Assembly: GCA_034687125.1 (NCBI GenBank)
Contig: JAQGBZ010000262.1
Location: 1 to 64,000 of the forward strand
Direction of reading: 5' to 3'
Length of the DNA: 64,000 bases
Source: Neelides folsomi
Taxonomy: Eukaryota; Arthropoda; Collembola; Neelipleona; Neelidae
Shown here: piece after piece, positions 24,201-38,700 of the stretch
Numbering within the stretch: position 1 is the stretch's first letter
Layout: the number at the start of each line of letters is the position of its first letter
Position numbers and translations under genes: made by a program
The notes under the pieces: model-generated
What the model was told of the DNA's origin: nothing
Databases searched by the model: none
Seen by the model: only the letters and a program-made list of their open reading frames with translations

Positions 24201-26898
24201 ATAATTACACATCCATACATAGTTGATTTTATAATTCACAAATCATTCAAATGCGATTAAAAGATTATTAGATGTTGAATTTGACAGGGACTAGTCCAGT
24301 AATAATAACTTTTATCTATAAATCACCCTATTTTTATATTGAATAAATATCGATTGTAAAAATTGTAGTATTTCTTTCTAAGAAATTTCTTATTCTTGGA
24401 TTTTAAATTCATCTTTCTTTATGGAAATGGAAATGAAAAGGGATATGAGGGATAAAGTTTTGAGACTATTTCGAGTATGTATTAAATTGTGTGAGCAATA
24501 ATATCTCATTTCTACGCAAGTAATGATATTTAAAGAAGCGTCAAATAGAAGTAGTTTTAGTTTTACATCAGAGGATCAATTACATGTGTAATCTCTTAAT
24601 TTAAAACTTAATTTAATCCTTTAAAGTCTAATGTTGACAGTACTACTTATAGTAGAGTATATAACATAGTATATTTTTTATCACGATGAAAGGCTTATAT
24701 AAGAAATAGGCACATCGCGGGAGAAAGTTTTAATGTTTACAGTTTACAGTGTTTACAAACACAAATGGATAACTTGGTATATATTGTGTGCATGCAGTAT
24801 AGGTAGGTAGGTATATAAGTACATTTGAAATTTGTTGTGGAGGAAAGTTTGACAGTGATTTAGAAACGGTCGCCTGCAGGTGCTTTAAGTCAGTTTCGAA
24901 TCTTTCGAATAAAGTAGCCTGAGAAATTTATAAGCTCGAAAGGACTTATTTAACTAGGCGTACAAATTCTTTGTTTGATAGTCATTTTCACTAATTGACC
25001 TTTTCAATCTAAAGTCATCCTTTAATAATTAATTTGAGTTAAAATCTCACACTCAATGTCTAAACTCTAAACTTAGTTAGTCGGATAACTGAATATCAAG
25101 CAAATTAAAATCTGTATGCCAGAATGCCAGACCATGTACTATAAGTATAGAAAATCTGTATGAAACCAATGTGAAATATTTTTAATGAATTGAGGGCTCA
25201 GATTTTGCTACTGGGAAACTCATTTGCATAATTTACATACTAGACTTATGTATACTGATGCATGTCTCATTCGTCGTGTGGTCATAATTTAATTAATATA
25301 TTATGTATATTTGTTGTTTTGCTTAAATCATAGTTCATAAGTCGTCAATAAGTAATTTGTATGGATTTGTTTAAGATGTATTTGTAATTTTAAGTTACAA
25401 ATTGAATGTATAATTGTAGGTAAGCGCTTCTCAATACATACATTAGGCTATGTTAGGTTAGATTACGTCACTGATATCCCCATTCAAAATACTTCTATAA
25501 CTTGGTGCACCATACCAAGGAGCTTCCTAAAACAGATAGGTAAATACTTTTTAGCCGATAAAGAGTGACTGGTAATTACAATACAGGAGGCACTTACATA
25601 TACTAAATACAATAATTAATAAACCTCTTCACTTATAACTCATAAGCAAAATAAAAATATTTATTCTTGGATTCAAGAATTTAATCTTGGTCTTTATATG
25701 GATTTTACCGACATTTTGAGGATAAACTTGTGTTTTCATTAGAAATTCAGTCTAATGGCTTCTCTCTTCAATGTGGTCTCATTAATGTCAAGTGATTCGA
25801 AAGTATGATTGATGCGATTGTAAATTTTCCTTCCGCCTTTAAGCGAAATAATGGATGAAGTCTTCATTATTAAAATAAAGGATTATGATTTTCTGTCATA
25901 TTCATAATATAAAGTTCTTTATTCCTTATGTTTTTTAATGATGGATTACCTACTTATATTGTAAATTTGTAGAGACTAGTGTCAATCAGAGCGGAAAAAC
26001 CAACTAATACTATATTTATTTATAACTAAATAACTTGGTATTTCATACCTACCTATGTAATAAGAGTAATACATAACTAACATTGAATACAATATGCTAT
26101 TACTAATATCAATTGTTATTAAGATATACTTATATCATATAGCTTAAGTATTTTCCTTCAAATCCTAAAAGGAATATTCTTTTAGACGTCTTGAGAAAAA
26201 CAAAGCTCGCCTTCTCGTGTCTGTTTCTTGATGGATTTTCATTCAGGAAATTACAAAGGAATGAATCTGCTCAGCCCAGCGGTTTGAGAGATTATAGAAT
26301 TAGGAAATGCCGACACGGTTTAGGATTCTTATCGAACATGTTATATTAAATGTTCTTTGTTCTCTCCATCAATAAACTTCTCTTTGCTTGACAGTGATAT
26401 TCTCTTAAAATAAATTGTGATTAGTCAAACTGCTAAATGACTTTTCAAAACCTTCGCCATTTCCTTTCTCCGTTTTAGTCCTTAACACGAACACGTTTAG
26501 TGTCATTAAATCCTGATGAGATTTAAGTTTGTGTATGCATATTTGACATTTACTCTATTAAAATGAAGAGGTGATCGCGCTACCTTGTGCATAATTCATT
26601 GCATTGGCACTTAAATTAAAGCCTTTCCAAATCCCCGTATTTATTTAATGATATACATTAAAAGTAAATACAATTTGCTTATCATTCGTGTTTATCACAT
26701 TAACAATAGTGGGACATATTTAGGTGCTTACTTGTTTGACAATTATAATAACAACTTACTATCTGATCTGGTGATCCAGAGAATTGAGAATAAGCCAATA
26801 AGCAACATAAAAATACTTATTAGGTACACGGCTACCTTATTTAGATAAATAAATAAAGATACATACAGATATACTATACATTATATTATGTGCTCACC

Positions 26899-26930
26899 TT
26901 ATACAGGGTGTATTAATACACCTTGTATAA
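26899..26930. repeat. Near-perfect 32-bp palindrome resembling two mariner-type ends head to head
   Basis: The sequence TTATACAGGGTGTATT is followed immediately by its inverse, AATACACCTTGTATAA, with a single mismatched pair. The TACAGGGTG core is typical of Tc1/mariner terminal repeats. This could be a minimal remnant of an element that lost its interior, or a cruciform-forming palindrome of other origin. Confidence 0.5.
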
Positions 26931-29900
26931 TTAGGGTATTAAAGGGTATATCACATCAATGTGGCATTGAGGGAGGAATGAGTTTGTGATAGGCGGGAAT
27001 TCTTCACTGTGAAAGTTAAATCAATGGCTCCTACGTGCTTATCGCAATCTTGACTATTGTGAAACAAATTGCGAACTCGTACCCTATACTCTCATCATTA
27101 GGGAGTCAGATAGACCAATACATAAAACACTCACTCTCACAGCTACACGCCGACAGGGCCATACAGAAATTATTTTTCAGGACTCCTGGAATTGCCGCAG
27201 AGATTAATCCAATAGTGAAGGGATTAAAAATGTCACAGTGGGAGGAAAACCACAATTTGTGAATTTCTTAACTGTGGGATGGAGGAGAGATTTCGTTTAA
27301 ATAATGAGCCTTTCTTCCGCTTGCCCTCCTCGAGAAAAAAACGAGCATAAATATTATTCCTCATTCAGAGAGTGAGATGCTAATTATGGCTTTTGATGCG
27401 AATTGCTACCAAGTTTCGTATAATTTCACACTCGTTAAATTTTTCTTTTGGAATTTTTAACCTATTTTCATTCCTAATCTTCCACTTAATGTCATAATGA
27501 GCGGAAAAGTGGCTAATAATAATTCCTTAATAACCCCCAATCTCCTCCAAATCTGGCATAATCGCAATTTTAATACAAACTACGCACGTTATTTTAAAGG
27601 CTTGGAAAGCAAAAATTTGATGAATGATAATGTTTGCAGACTCGAAACTCTTTTTTGGAACCAAAGTTTATGAGTAAGCCTTTCTTCACCCTTAATTGTT
27701 AAAGGCGGTTTTAAAGCATTGCTGTTGGATATGGGAGAAATGAGTGTAAAATGCCAAATGGAAGTCCCATGTGACGAACTACCTCGAGGATTTCTTTATG
27801 GAGGAAAAGATAAAAAATTACAAGGGTCAGGAGATTTCGGAGCCAAGGATGTAATTGCCAGAGTTAGTGCCGAGGAGGTTCTCAGAACTTTTCCACACGA
27901 CATTGACTCTAAAGAATGTATTTCGCTTGTTCACATTGTAGTTTCCGTCCTTTTTCAAAATTTCTATATCTCCGTAGTTTTATTCTGATGACATATACTA
28001 ATGATTAAGATTTAACGCACGTCCCTTCCAAAACTGGATTAAATTCTAATTTGAATACGTTCCCTCGTCTCCTATCCTTTTCAATTTTTACATTTCTTCC
28101 ATTAAAACTTTTCTCTATTTATAAAAATGGCCAAAAATGTCCAACTCATAAAGTAATTCATTACATAATAATTTATCTACCATGAAGAAAGTACAAACTT
28201 TTGAGAAATTGTAAGTTCATTTTTAACTTACGATTTGCAATAAAATTAAAATGAATAATCATGTCCTAATTTGCAACGAAAATAAAAGGCAACATGTCAT
28301 ACCATAAAGTAAAGTAAAGCAAAGAAATATTATATTTGCAATGATGCAAATATCATTTCAAAGTTGAAACGAGCATTAACATAAATAACAAATTCTAAAT
28401 CGTGGGTTAGTTTTATTACGAAAACCTAAAAACATTAATTGGGTCTGCATTATAAGAATTTTAATGATACGTACTCATAATATGCATAATTTTTTTTACG
28501 ATTGTATTTTAATATATTTTTCCATCATAATTTTATATTTTTCTTTAAATAACAAATATTTAAATTTTTTATTTATGAATATGTTCGCAATGCTAATAAT
28601 GTTGTAGCGTTGAAATCGGGTTAAAAGCTAAAGATTTGAAGGGGTGTAAGTGAGTGGTTGTGAATTTTCCGGTATCTGGACATGACATTTTTATGCGACC
28701 TTATGCCCTAATGACTTATATCTTCCTCTATTATCTCTTCACCGAAATACTCCCGTAAATCTCTCTCTTTGAATCCCTCAAACAATTGGGCTCTCAAGAA
28801 GGCTCAATTCTCATTATTGTCTACCGCTAAAGTTCTTCCAGTGTCTCGAAGGCGAGAGAAAGTTCCTTTTCTCAACTCCCACAGGACATTTCGTGAAGTA
28901 CAAGTATGTAGATGAATTTCCTCTCAAAGACCTCATATGCATTATAAGGGGAGCTTTAATGGAAAATAAATAGAAGAACGCCATGTTTGTAGACGAGGGA
29001 ATGAAAGAAATCGGTTTCTGCATCTCTTGCTCGTAGATATAATAACGGTAATTTGTAATGGGATTAATTTTCTCGATTTATGGCCCTTGAGAGTTAATCT
29101 TGACCCGCCCCTTTCCTTCACCCACTCAATCTTGATTTATGACTTTCTCACGGAATCCATCCTCGTATTCATAGGACGAAATGGATTTTTCCACTTTTGT
29201 TCATTTTCTCAATTTTTGGCACAAATATTTATTTTTGTTGGATTTGAGTGTATTGGATGTTTGAGAACAGCCTCAGAGGGTAGTAATTCCGTTGGGTGTG
29301 AATGGAGATCAATATACAAGAGTTTGATCTTTGACTCTCAGAGGAAGGAGAAAGCTATGCTTTTTTCTGTCTCTGAGGTCCAAGATCCTCATAAATCTTA
29401 TAGCTGTCCCCTGACGGTAGAAGAAAGGCATATGAAATGTATCTTAATCACATTTACTCAATGTCACACGTCAGTTCTAGTTCATTTGCAATTTCCTTAT
29501 TCATATCTTTGAAATATATAATCTCGACTCTGAACCCGATTTACATTTTCTTTATTCATAAGGTTTACATATTTTCATACTTATTGGGAAGTGAATAAAT
29601 TAGTAGTTCTTAGTTCGCCTACTCATACTATTTTACAACAGAATTAGGGGTTTCCTCATGTATGATACTGTGAGTGAGTATTTTACAATCATTTTTGTAT
29701 CAACCGAGTTTTCGAGATGAAATTAAAATTTTCATTTGACGAAAGCATTTCGTGATTTCCTGCACAGTTCCTTGCAAAAACTTCCCAAATGGATTTTGCA
29801 ATGCATTGATTCGATGAACGCGTTTATTTTAAATATGGCAGAATGTCGAGAATGCATGCAGATGATGAATGCTTGTATGGAAATAAGTTGGTGAAATAAG

Positions 29901-32900
29901 TGCTAGGTTGTGGGTGAGGTTGAGGTGGAAGGGAGGTTGTTAAAATGTCTCAAGATAAAGGTTTGCCTAATTGCTCTTCCTCACGTACTTCTCAAATTAA
30001 TTACTAACTAACTAAAATCCCATTATGCTTCTTTTGCTCAACGAACTTCCCGCACGGATGAGTATCAATCAAAAGAAGAGAACAGTGAAAATATCAAAAC
30101 TGTATGGTTTTCACATTCGGAACATTTGCGAACTGCGAAGCATACAAATATTTGACTCTTTCAAATTCACATGTCCTTTCATCTTGTTGTACGAAGTATT
30201 TATATGATTAGTGCATAGAAACGGAAGATTGCTTCCAATCTATCGAGGTGTAAGGGAATCAAATTACTCAATCTAGTATTTTATTTTACCAAAATATATT
30301 GGTATTTAACACAATTCCACAACCATTATGTTAGTATTAGAAGAAACACCACATAACTATGCAAAATGTAGGAAATATGAAATTATGAGTAGCCTATGAG
30401 TAGAAATGAAGCATTGCGTAATTACTCTAAAGTCGAAGCTAATGAGAAAGGTCTTCAGCCCTCAAATGGCTTTATTACCATAAGAGGCCAGTGTGTTATT
30501 AAAATGTCTGAGAATGGTTGAAAAGTTACGCATTTATGTCATGAAAAGCTATATTTATTGAATCGTTCATATCCGTAATCCGAACGGAATTCAAATTCTG
30601 ATAAGAATCTCATTTTATTTGACTGGTTCTCCTTTCTGCTACTCCTCATGTGGTCTCTTTCCAACATGACCCTTCTGTGGGGTCTTGTATAAAACAAGCG
30701 GGGACATTTTTCTCCCGTAATCTTCTAGATGAATTTCATCCTGGGCTCTCGCCGAGTAAGAGAGCGGAAGTTCTGCTCGAGACTTTCACCAATAAATAAA
30801 AGACTCCTTTAATATATTCCTGTGGGTGAACAAAAATATTACTCGATTAGCCTTCTAAATTTACTTCTTCCTCTTCTTTCAGTCACTGGAATAACCTTTT
30901 TTACTTTCTTAAACTTGACAGGAGGTTCCGGTTGCCAATATACCAGTTATCACGATAGCTATGCGTTTAAATAGGAAGAAATGTTGATTTTACCCATGTA
31001 AATTAATGCTGGCTAAATGTTCGGTTTTATGGACTCAAATTACCATATGAGAGGGCGACTTCAACTTTATATTACTGTGTGAAAGTGGGAGTAATTAGCT
31101 TTAAAAGTTTGAAAAAGGGTTATTAGTGGGATTTACATACATACATAAACTTTGAACTCGCATGAAAGTGAACTTATACACATTAGGTCGTTATTCGAGT
31201 TCCAGGATGAGTTGTGTGGTCTACCTTAGATGAGAATTAAAGGCTCTCCGGAGCCACGATATTAAAAGCGCAATTTAGGGGTTTCATAACTATTAGTGTA
31301 TGCTGGATATGTGTTTTGGTAAACATATGCCTAAATAGGTTTATTATTGGGCCCTTCATCCATGTCGGCCTTTAATAACTTTCACTTGCTGTCAAGAACT
31401 ATTAGTTAATTGCTTTCTTAATAAAAGTCCAAAAGAAACGTTCAATCGACTTTTGTATTTTACTTAATTTTTGTAATTGTTAGTTAATTGCTTGTAGTAA
31501 AGAATTACTTTTAGGTATATTACTGATATTAATCCAAATCCCTGTTTTTTAACAATACATGTGCACAAAAAGTAAATGTTTAGGTAATTTGAAATGTATA
31601 AAAAGAAAAATGACTTCTTTTGTGCAATTTTGTGATTTGATTCTCTTGATCATTGAAACTCGTATGAGTAGATTGCCTATTTTACAAGATGAGAATTTAT
31701 TTTGAAAGGACTCGGTGAAGTGTGATATTGCTAGTTAAGATGAAGTTGAAAGATAGGATAAGCCTCTTCGCTGCTGAAATCTCTCAAGATGACACTATCG
31801 GGTTTAAGATTGAAACGAGAGAATTGTGTTGAATGTGGTATGCGGAGTCTAAAGCATTTCTCAAGAGGGTTCCTTGGAAGTTTCAGCGCTTGGTTGATAT
31901 ACTAGTACTTACGGATAATTTTAACTTTAAAGGAAATTTGACACCGTTTCAAAAGCTCAAATTCTACTCATTTAATTTAAATTTTCTGATTTTATTTGAA
32001 AATCTATTCTGAAAATCATTATATCGAAATTGGAGCCCCCTTGAAAACTTCAAAAGGAAGTAGAGCAAGATCAATTTATTTTACCTAAGCTCAAGTATAA
32101 CATATTAGCGTAATTTGTATCACATTTAGAAAAGGTTAAATATAAATACAATAAAAAACGTTAAAAATTAATTATCCCCGCTTCTGTTTTTACAACTGAA
32201 GATCGTATTTACTATCTATTTATATGTATTTATGTAACGAGATTTATATTACAGACTTTTGCCACGTTTTGCTCACTGCTCTTTCCCTTAAGTTAATGCA
32301 TTATAAAGTTATAAATATTTAATATTGTAAAAAATATTAATTCAAAAATCATCTCAAAATAATAAAGAAGAAAATAGTGAAGAGGACAGGAAAATGTAAT
32401 GGACGATATTATTTTAAACAAGAGAGGATGAGTGTATTTTAGAGCCAAGACGTGATAGATGAAATGAAAGTTCTATCCTCGGATCGTATAAGGGCGACTA
32501 CTTGGATCTTTTCTGATCTTTTTGAAATAACTTTTTATCTCTCTTGGATCAATTTATTTTCTGCTTTGAATATCTAATTGCTTCGAATAATCCTGTAATG
32601 GAGCACTAGGATTCTCTTTGACCGGATTTATATTCTTTCCGCTTCTACTTTTGACTTGAATGGTAAAAAAGTATTAAGAGATGAACACATAGAAGGGCAA
32701 AGAGACAAAGGCTCAATTATCTAGGGAAGGAATTCTTCAATTTAAAGAATCATTCATAGAAGTCGCATTGCCCACAATAAGAGCACAAAAATTTCACTAA
32801 TTGGATTTTTTGATCCTAATCTCATTGATTTAAAAAACTAAAAAAATCTTACTATAATACAATAAGTATTTTTTAACTTTTATCAATAATATCTGCAATA

Positions 32901-34192
32901 ATAAATATATATCAACTCAAAGTACGACCTACAGCTACCGCACACATTGGCATCACTGAATTCTATTTTATCAATTTTACGACTTTTAAATCTTAAGCAT
33001 TCAAAAAATTGAGCTTTCTCTTGGGAATCTTAACACATATATTTTTTCTTTTTATGGCTTGGAGAAGGATATAGTTGGAAAAGTAAAACGAGAGTTTTCA
33101 TATAATTCATAACTCAACTAAATCATATATTATTAAACCGTTTTAGAATCTACGAGCTTTATACTTATGATATAAGTGAATAAGGTTCCATTTTCGATTT
33201 TGAGTAATCGCCCATTTCTAATACGATTCACATTGTCCAAGTTCAAAATTACTTTTTCCGATCCATCTAAAATCTTTCAAACATACTATACACACAAGAA
33301 TCAAATGATTGATTGACTATTCAAATCACTTTTATAAATATTTATCATAAGTACCCAAATTCTTTAAAATATTTATCAAGAATGACCTTTAGTACTTTTT
33401 TTTAAATGTGTTCGAATATTCATTTACAAATCGAATTCATAAAATTCATTATCAAAATTAACATATATAGGCTTTTCGAAGAAATGATCATTTTTTAGCC
33501 TTTCATTCATTGTCATGTCATAAGTACTCAGATGGTAGGTATTCTACTTATGCTACAATTAGTCTCGAATTTATTAAATTATAGTACACATGCATTCCAC
33601 TCTACATGCATAAATGACAACTCAGAAATTAAATTTGCAACTTCGAACATTACCTACTTAATCCTCTTACGAAATCAATCTCCTTTGTTCATGTCTTTAT
33701 TCATGTAAAGCCCATACGTGTTTTGATTAGATTTAGTATTTCAGTTGGTTTTGCTCAACGCTCAAGACTTGATTTACTTACCACAATCAAATACATAAGT
33801 AGATTTAATCATTGTAGTTTCATTTAACTCTGGACATTTGATATTCTCGTTAAAGCAATTATTTACTGAGCGAGACCTAACATGTTACATAATACTGTTC
33901 AGACATCTATCATCTATCAAAGTGTCGATCAATAAGGGACCATAATTTATTAGGGTTAGTATATTATTTAAATGGCATTAACAACTAAATGGAGATAAGT
34001 AATAAAATATTAAGTACCATATTAAATATTGGTTCACAGGAACCATATCTAATTTGAAACCATACATACATATATTGACTTTATTATGCATAAGATATGC
34101 CGAATATATTTTATTTCTCTTATACTGAAATTGCAGATCCAATTTGATTTTTGTCATTAATTATACGGATTTATCATTTCAATCTACTATAC

Positions 34193-34220
34193 TATACAGG
34201 GTCCGTCAAAAGTTGGTTCC
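34193..34220 (+). mobile_element. Single Tc1/mariner-like terminal sequence
   Basis: TATACAGGGTCCGTCAAAAG begins with TA and carries the CAGGGTCCG..AAAAGTT pattern of mariner-like terminal repeats. No matching inverted end or transposase frame was found nearby, so this is at best a truncated remnant. Confidence 0.3.
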
Positions 34221-35049
34221 TTTTTAAAATAAATATTCACATAAAAAGAAAACAACCTTTGACGCAAACTTTACTTATGTATGAAAGATGATATAATAAT
34301 ATTAACTTAATATATTCTTTTTAGTCTTTTGTATTAGGTATCTGGAATTAGGTACGATAGTTTAGTACGTCATACCTTGTACTGAATATGAAATTTGAAA
34401 GCGAGAGAGAGCAAAAGTAATTGAATTAAGCAAATCGAGTTAAATTGGTTTTCCACAAGTTTCTCCCGACTGGTCTTTTCATCTTTGAACGCTGAGTCGA
34501 TCTCAATTAAACTCGGTTAAGAGACTCCGGTGATTTATGACGAACTTCTTTGTTATAACTTTATAATATGTAACTCTGTATGTGTTGTGAAAATCATTTA
34601 AGAACTCTTCAATATAACAGATAGGAAATATGCGATTTGGGCGAGATATTATTACGTATGTTATTTATAGGGTGCATAGGTAGTATGGTATATAGCATCA
34701 TTATAACTTCGAAAAGATCTTTCGGATTTTAAATATCTGTATATGGTACGTATCCATATTATTACTCAATTCGCGAGGGGATCATAAGCGCGTTACTCAT
34801 TTAGTTCAATTAATTACTAGGTGAGTTATTACTCACTTCAATTTATCCCTTTTTCTCCTCATATTTTTAATTGGATTCCTGGCGCTAATCTCACTCTCTT
34901 CCTTGATTGCTATTCCTTTATTAGTGCTGAAGAGCACAAGATCACACAATGCACTTACTAATAATCAATATCTGACTTTAGACAGCTGTTTAAAAGATTA
35001 ACTAGATTTCGAAAGGCTTCTTTCGGCAGATTCTAATCTATAGTAAACA

Positions 35050-35777
35050 TACGAGGGCGTATTAAAAGGTTATGGATAAATATTTTTATTTTCTTTCCTG
35101 CTTGCATTAAAAATCTAGCTACATAATATTTTGATAATAGGTCCTCTATAGAAAATTCACAAAAAGTTTGGTGATCCTAACTATCACCGAACGGAAATGG
35201 CAGACGAATTTGTCCAAAAAGAGCAGTTGAAAAATATTTTTGTCCCTATTTTTGTCATTGTCCACAATATAATATATTCCTTAGCATACATGACTTCTAT
35301 AAATAAATATAATTCCTTATATATCAATCTGGGGTCAAAGGCAACACAATCATTTTTCATATAGGGACAAAAATATTTTAAAAGATGTATTAAATATGTA
35401 AAAACCACATATTAAAGACATTTAAGTTTTTATCTGTTAATATTGTTTTTCGGTTGGGTGAGAGATTTCCTTGCATTTCGTCCATTTACTAAACAAGGAG
35501 ATCCCATATGGTTGGTCTATGTCCATTCTCTTCATTTTTCTATCAAACGCTGTGTTGAGAAATGAAATTCGCGCGGTTTATCGAAAAAGGTATTACTTGA
35601 ACTGCTCTTTTTGGACAAATTCGTCTGCCATTTCCGTTCGGTGCTAGTTAGGATCATCAAACTTTTTGTGAATTTTCTATAGAGGACCTATTATCAAAAT
35701 ATTATGTAGCTAGATTTTTAATGCAAGCAGGAAAGAAAATAAAAATATGTATCCATAATCTTTTAATACGCCTCATA
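35050..35777. mobile_element. Fold-back DNA element (mariner-type ends, 176-bp inverted arms, TA target duplication)
   Basis: The left arm (35052-35228) and right arm (35600-35775) are near-perfect inverted copies of about 176 bp, separated by about 371 bp. Outer ends read CGAGGGCGTATTAAAAG and, inverted, TGAGGCGTATTAAAAG. Both are flanked by TA (35050-35051, 35776-35777), matching Tc1/mariner target duplication and end style. Each arm contains an outward-to-inward ATG opening MADEFVQKEQ, the left one running on about 55 codons and the right one stopping after about 12. The spacer shows no transposase domain that I recognise. The structure fits a non-autonomous fold-back or MITE made from two copies of one end of a larger element. 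A transcript would form a long hairpin. Confidence 0.85.
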
Positions 35778-38700
35778 CATAGTGATCGCGAGTAGGTAAT
35801 GAATAAATAGGAAGATAATGAGTCTTTGGCACGATTTGCTCTTCTTATACCCTCCCCAAGGATAGTAAAATATCCTCCCATCTTACTAATTATTATAACA
35901 AGGACACTCATGAAAATTAATTATGCCTATTCCTACAAATAGCAGTTGGGTATAGTCACTTATTTATATTGTAATGTATTTGCGCGCAATCACCTATACT
36001 GTAATTATGATAAAATTACAACTTAAGAACATTTTAAATTGACAAATGCCAATCAATGTTGAAAGTTCGGAACAAATATTTTATTGATTTAATAATAAAT
36101 CAATGGGCAACTTTGATAACATGTACATGACTAAATTTATATCCTCGCTTTCAAACTAAATACATGTTTTTGTCGATTTTTACCTTCATTTATTTGATGG
36201 ATTAAAAATTGTACGTGTTCTGAAAGTGTAATGGAACATTGAGGTTTTCCAATACCAAAGTTTTCCTACCAATTTATCACGAACTCTTCTATTCAAGGTT
36301 TTGTGATCGTTAAATACAATTGGGCATGTGGTTTTGTTTTATGAAATTGAAATAAGTAAATACAGCTAGGAATTAGGAAAGGAAAGTGAAGAGTGAAATT
36401 TCAAATGTTTACGATATTTTTATAAATTATTGATAAGATTATTCAATTGCTGGCAGATTTTTATTACATGTATCTTAATGTTAGTCATACACATTTATAA
36501 ATTTTGATTTCAAAAGTAGGCAATAAGATTGTTATAATGGAAAACTGTAATTACTTTAAGGAGGTTATTTGTGAAGCTCATCAATGTGATGGGGATGGTT
36601 AAGTAAATTACAAATTATTTTTTCTCGACAAGCCATTACATGAAGGCGGTTGTTAATGATGGTTCAGAGTGGAGGTAGCATTCATTTGATTAATTGATTC
36701 TTTGCATGTGAGGTTTTTCTCTGGGTAACGGAGGCCTTTCTCCATGATTTCGTTTTCCAATTTGCGAGGTCGAAGTGGTAAAATGACCGAGATTTTCCCA
36801 CTTTCCATTCTCAAATTCGACTTTATAGGACCTCCAAACATCAAATACTGTAGAAATATTCTTATACTCAACTTCCCATTCTCGTTGTACTCATAATATT
36901 AGGCAAACACTCATTTGACTTGTGAGTGACACGCGTAAGTACAACATGGATTGCCTCATTTCAGAGGGAGTGAATTCTTTTGCTTCGATGATTCGCTCAT
37001 TCATTTCGGTCTTTTCGTTTCTTGCGTGAGGGTTTCACACCGCCTTATTTTTTATATGGATTAGACCAATTGTGGAAGAAAACACTACTCTTCTTGCCTT
37101 TTTATTCCACGGATAATTTATGCGTTTATTTTTTATTCATCCCTTTAAACTATTTTTATATTGAATGTCATGAATATAAATAATAAAACGCACAGATCTG
37201 CATTAGAGATTATAACTTTATAACATTTGCTTATTTATTTTTAAGAAATAATTTTTAATAAATACCTTTTTTTTCAGATCTTGTTTTATAGGCATCGATA
37301 TTTAGTACTTTTTTATGCACCAGATTTTTATATTATCATGGTTGATTATTTTTATATCTTGATGGAATCTTTATGAAAATCAGGATATTTGAATTCTAAA
37401 TTTAATGGTTATAGTCCAATTACTAATATTGGCTTGTAATGGAGTTGCTAAGAACATGATTATAGAGAGTGTTTTCGTATATTACTAGTAACATTGATAT
37501 GGTGTATGGTGTATGATAATGATAACTTTTAAAAATATCTTAATAACATAAAATATCCATGTATGTAAAAACTAATGAATAATAAAGAAATGTCCTCGTT
37601 CTCCACGTCTCCTCATATAATAAGAGAGGAAGAATCATGGTGGTTCCATTCTTGAATGCAAAGTGGGCTTGAATGGGGAACGTGTGAGAGGACTGAGAGG
37701 AGTGAAACCTTATTTTTTCCTCCGATGAAAATTTCCCATTCGGAGTAATTTATCGGAGGAAAGATCGTCACGGAAGTATTTCCCCCACAGCATCCTAAAA
37801 GTATTAAAAATCGATCCTCACTTTTTACAAACTTCCTCATATCTAACAGGTTTATACCTACATACACTTGTTTCTTCTATTAAAATAAGATAGTAATTTG
37901 CGAGATACCTTTGGGGTTTACTAGCAATTTTCCAAAATGCCTGGTAGTTAGAATCTTACAATATTAATTGTTATTCCGTTTTTACATTATTGGGACTTGC
38001 CCTTCATATTTACATAGTTGTGGTATTTTTATACCAAAATGGGGAAAAATACTTATAATCTTATAATATTTATTATTTATGTAGAGCGATCAGATTCTCG
38101 TAAAGAGAAATTGTTTAGTGCATGTAGGTCTGAAAATGCACAAAAAAGTTTAAAGAGTACAAGAGCCAGGTGAAGACATGTTTTTTGTTGGAGAAAAGAG
38201 AAAGAATGGGCGTTGGATGACAAGGACAGAATGGAAAACAATTTCGCAAACTCAATACCTCTGGAAATGAAGAGGTAAAAAAGAAAAGTGCATTCTAAGA
38301 TTCTAACGTGCGTATCACAGCATTCTCCCTAGGGTAATGCTTATCTGGCATGTAGATGTTTATTATAAAAATCTCCTTTCCATTCTCTACATATTCCTGT
38401 ATCCCAATATACAATCCCAATATATAAATCCTGTGTATTTATCTACAGTATAAAACAGTAATGGCTCTTTTCATATTTTCTTTCCGAGTTGGAAACATTT
38501 CCCATAATTCATGAAAGTTTACGTTATTCTTTTTTCTCCACATTGTCACTGTCTTTGGCCTCTTGAGGTGGTGTCTGAGAATAGTCTCATGAGGGATTTT
38601 TCGGATGAATAAAATAGCTAGTGAACTTGATGCATCGTGACTATTAAATCCAGAGACTCCGGAAGTGAAGCACGTCGGAGGAAGTGGAAAACGTATTATT

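Larger units (their letters stand above)
18251..35049. other. Long stretch with no recognisable gene
   Basis: About 16.8 kb of AT-rich DNA. Open frames up to 161 codons occur (for example 29027-29512 on the plus strand), but none shows a family motif, convincing splice signals or coding-like composition. No tRNA or rRNA gene was found. It holds a 32-bp palindrome at 26899-26930 and a single mariner-like end near 34193. It could be intergenic DNA, a regulatory reservoir, or an intron of a BTB isoform whose exons lie elsewhere. Confidence 0.5.

Noticed and set aside
29027-29512. 161-codon plus-strand open frame
   Set aside because: No recognised motif and no splice support; Phe/Ile/Ser-rich content fits translated AT-rich noncoding DNA.
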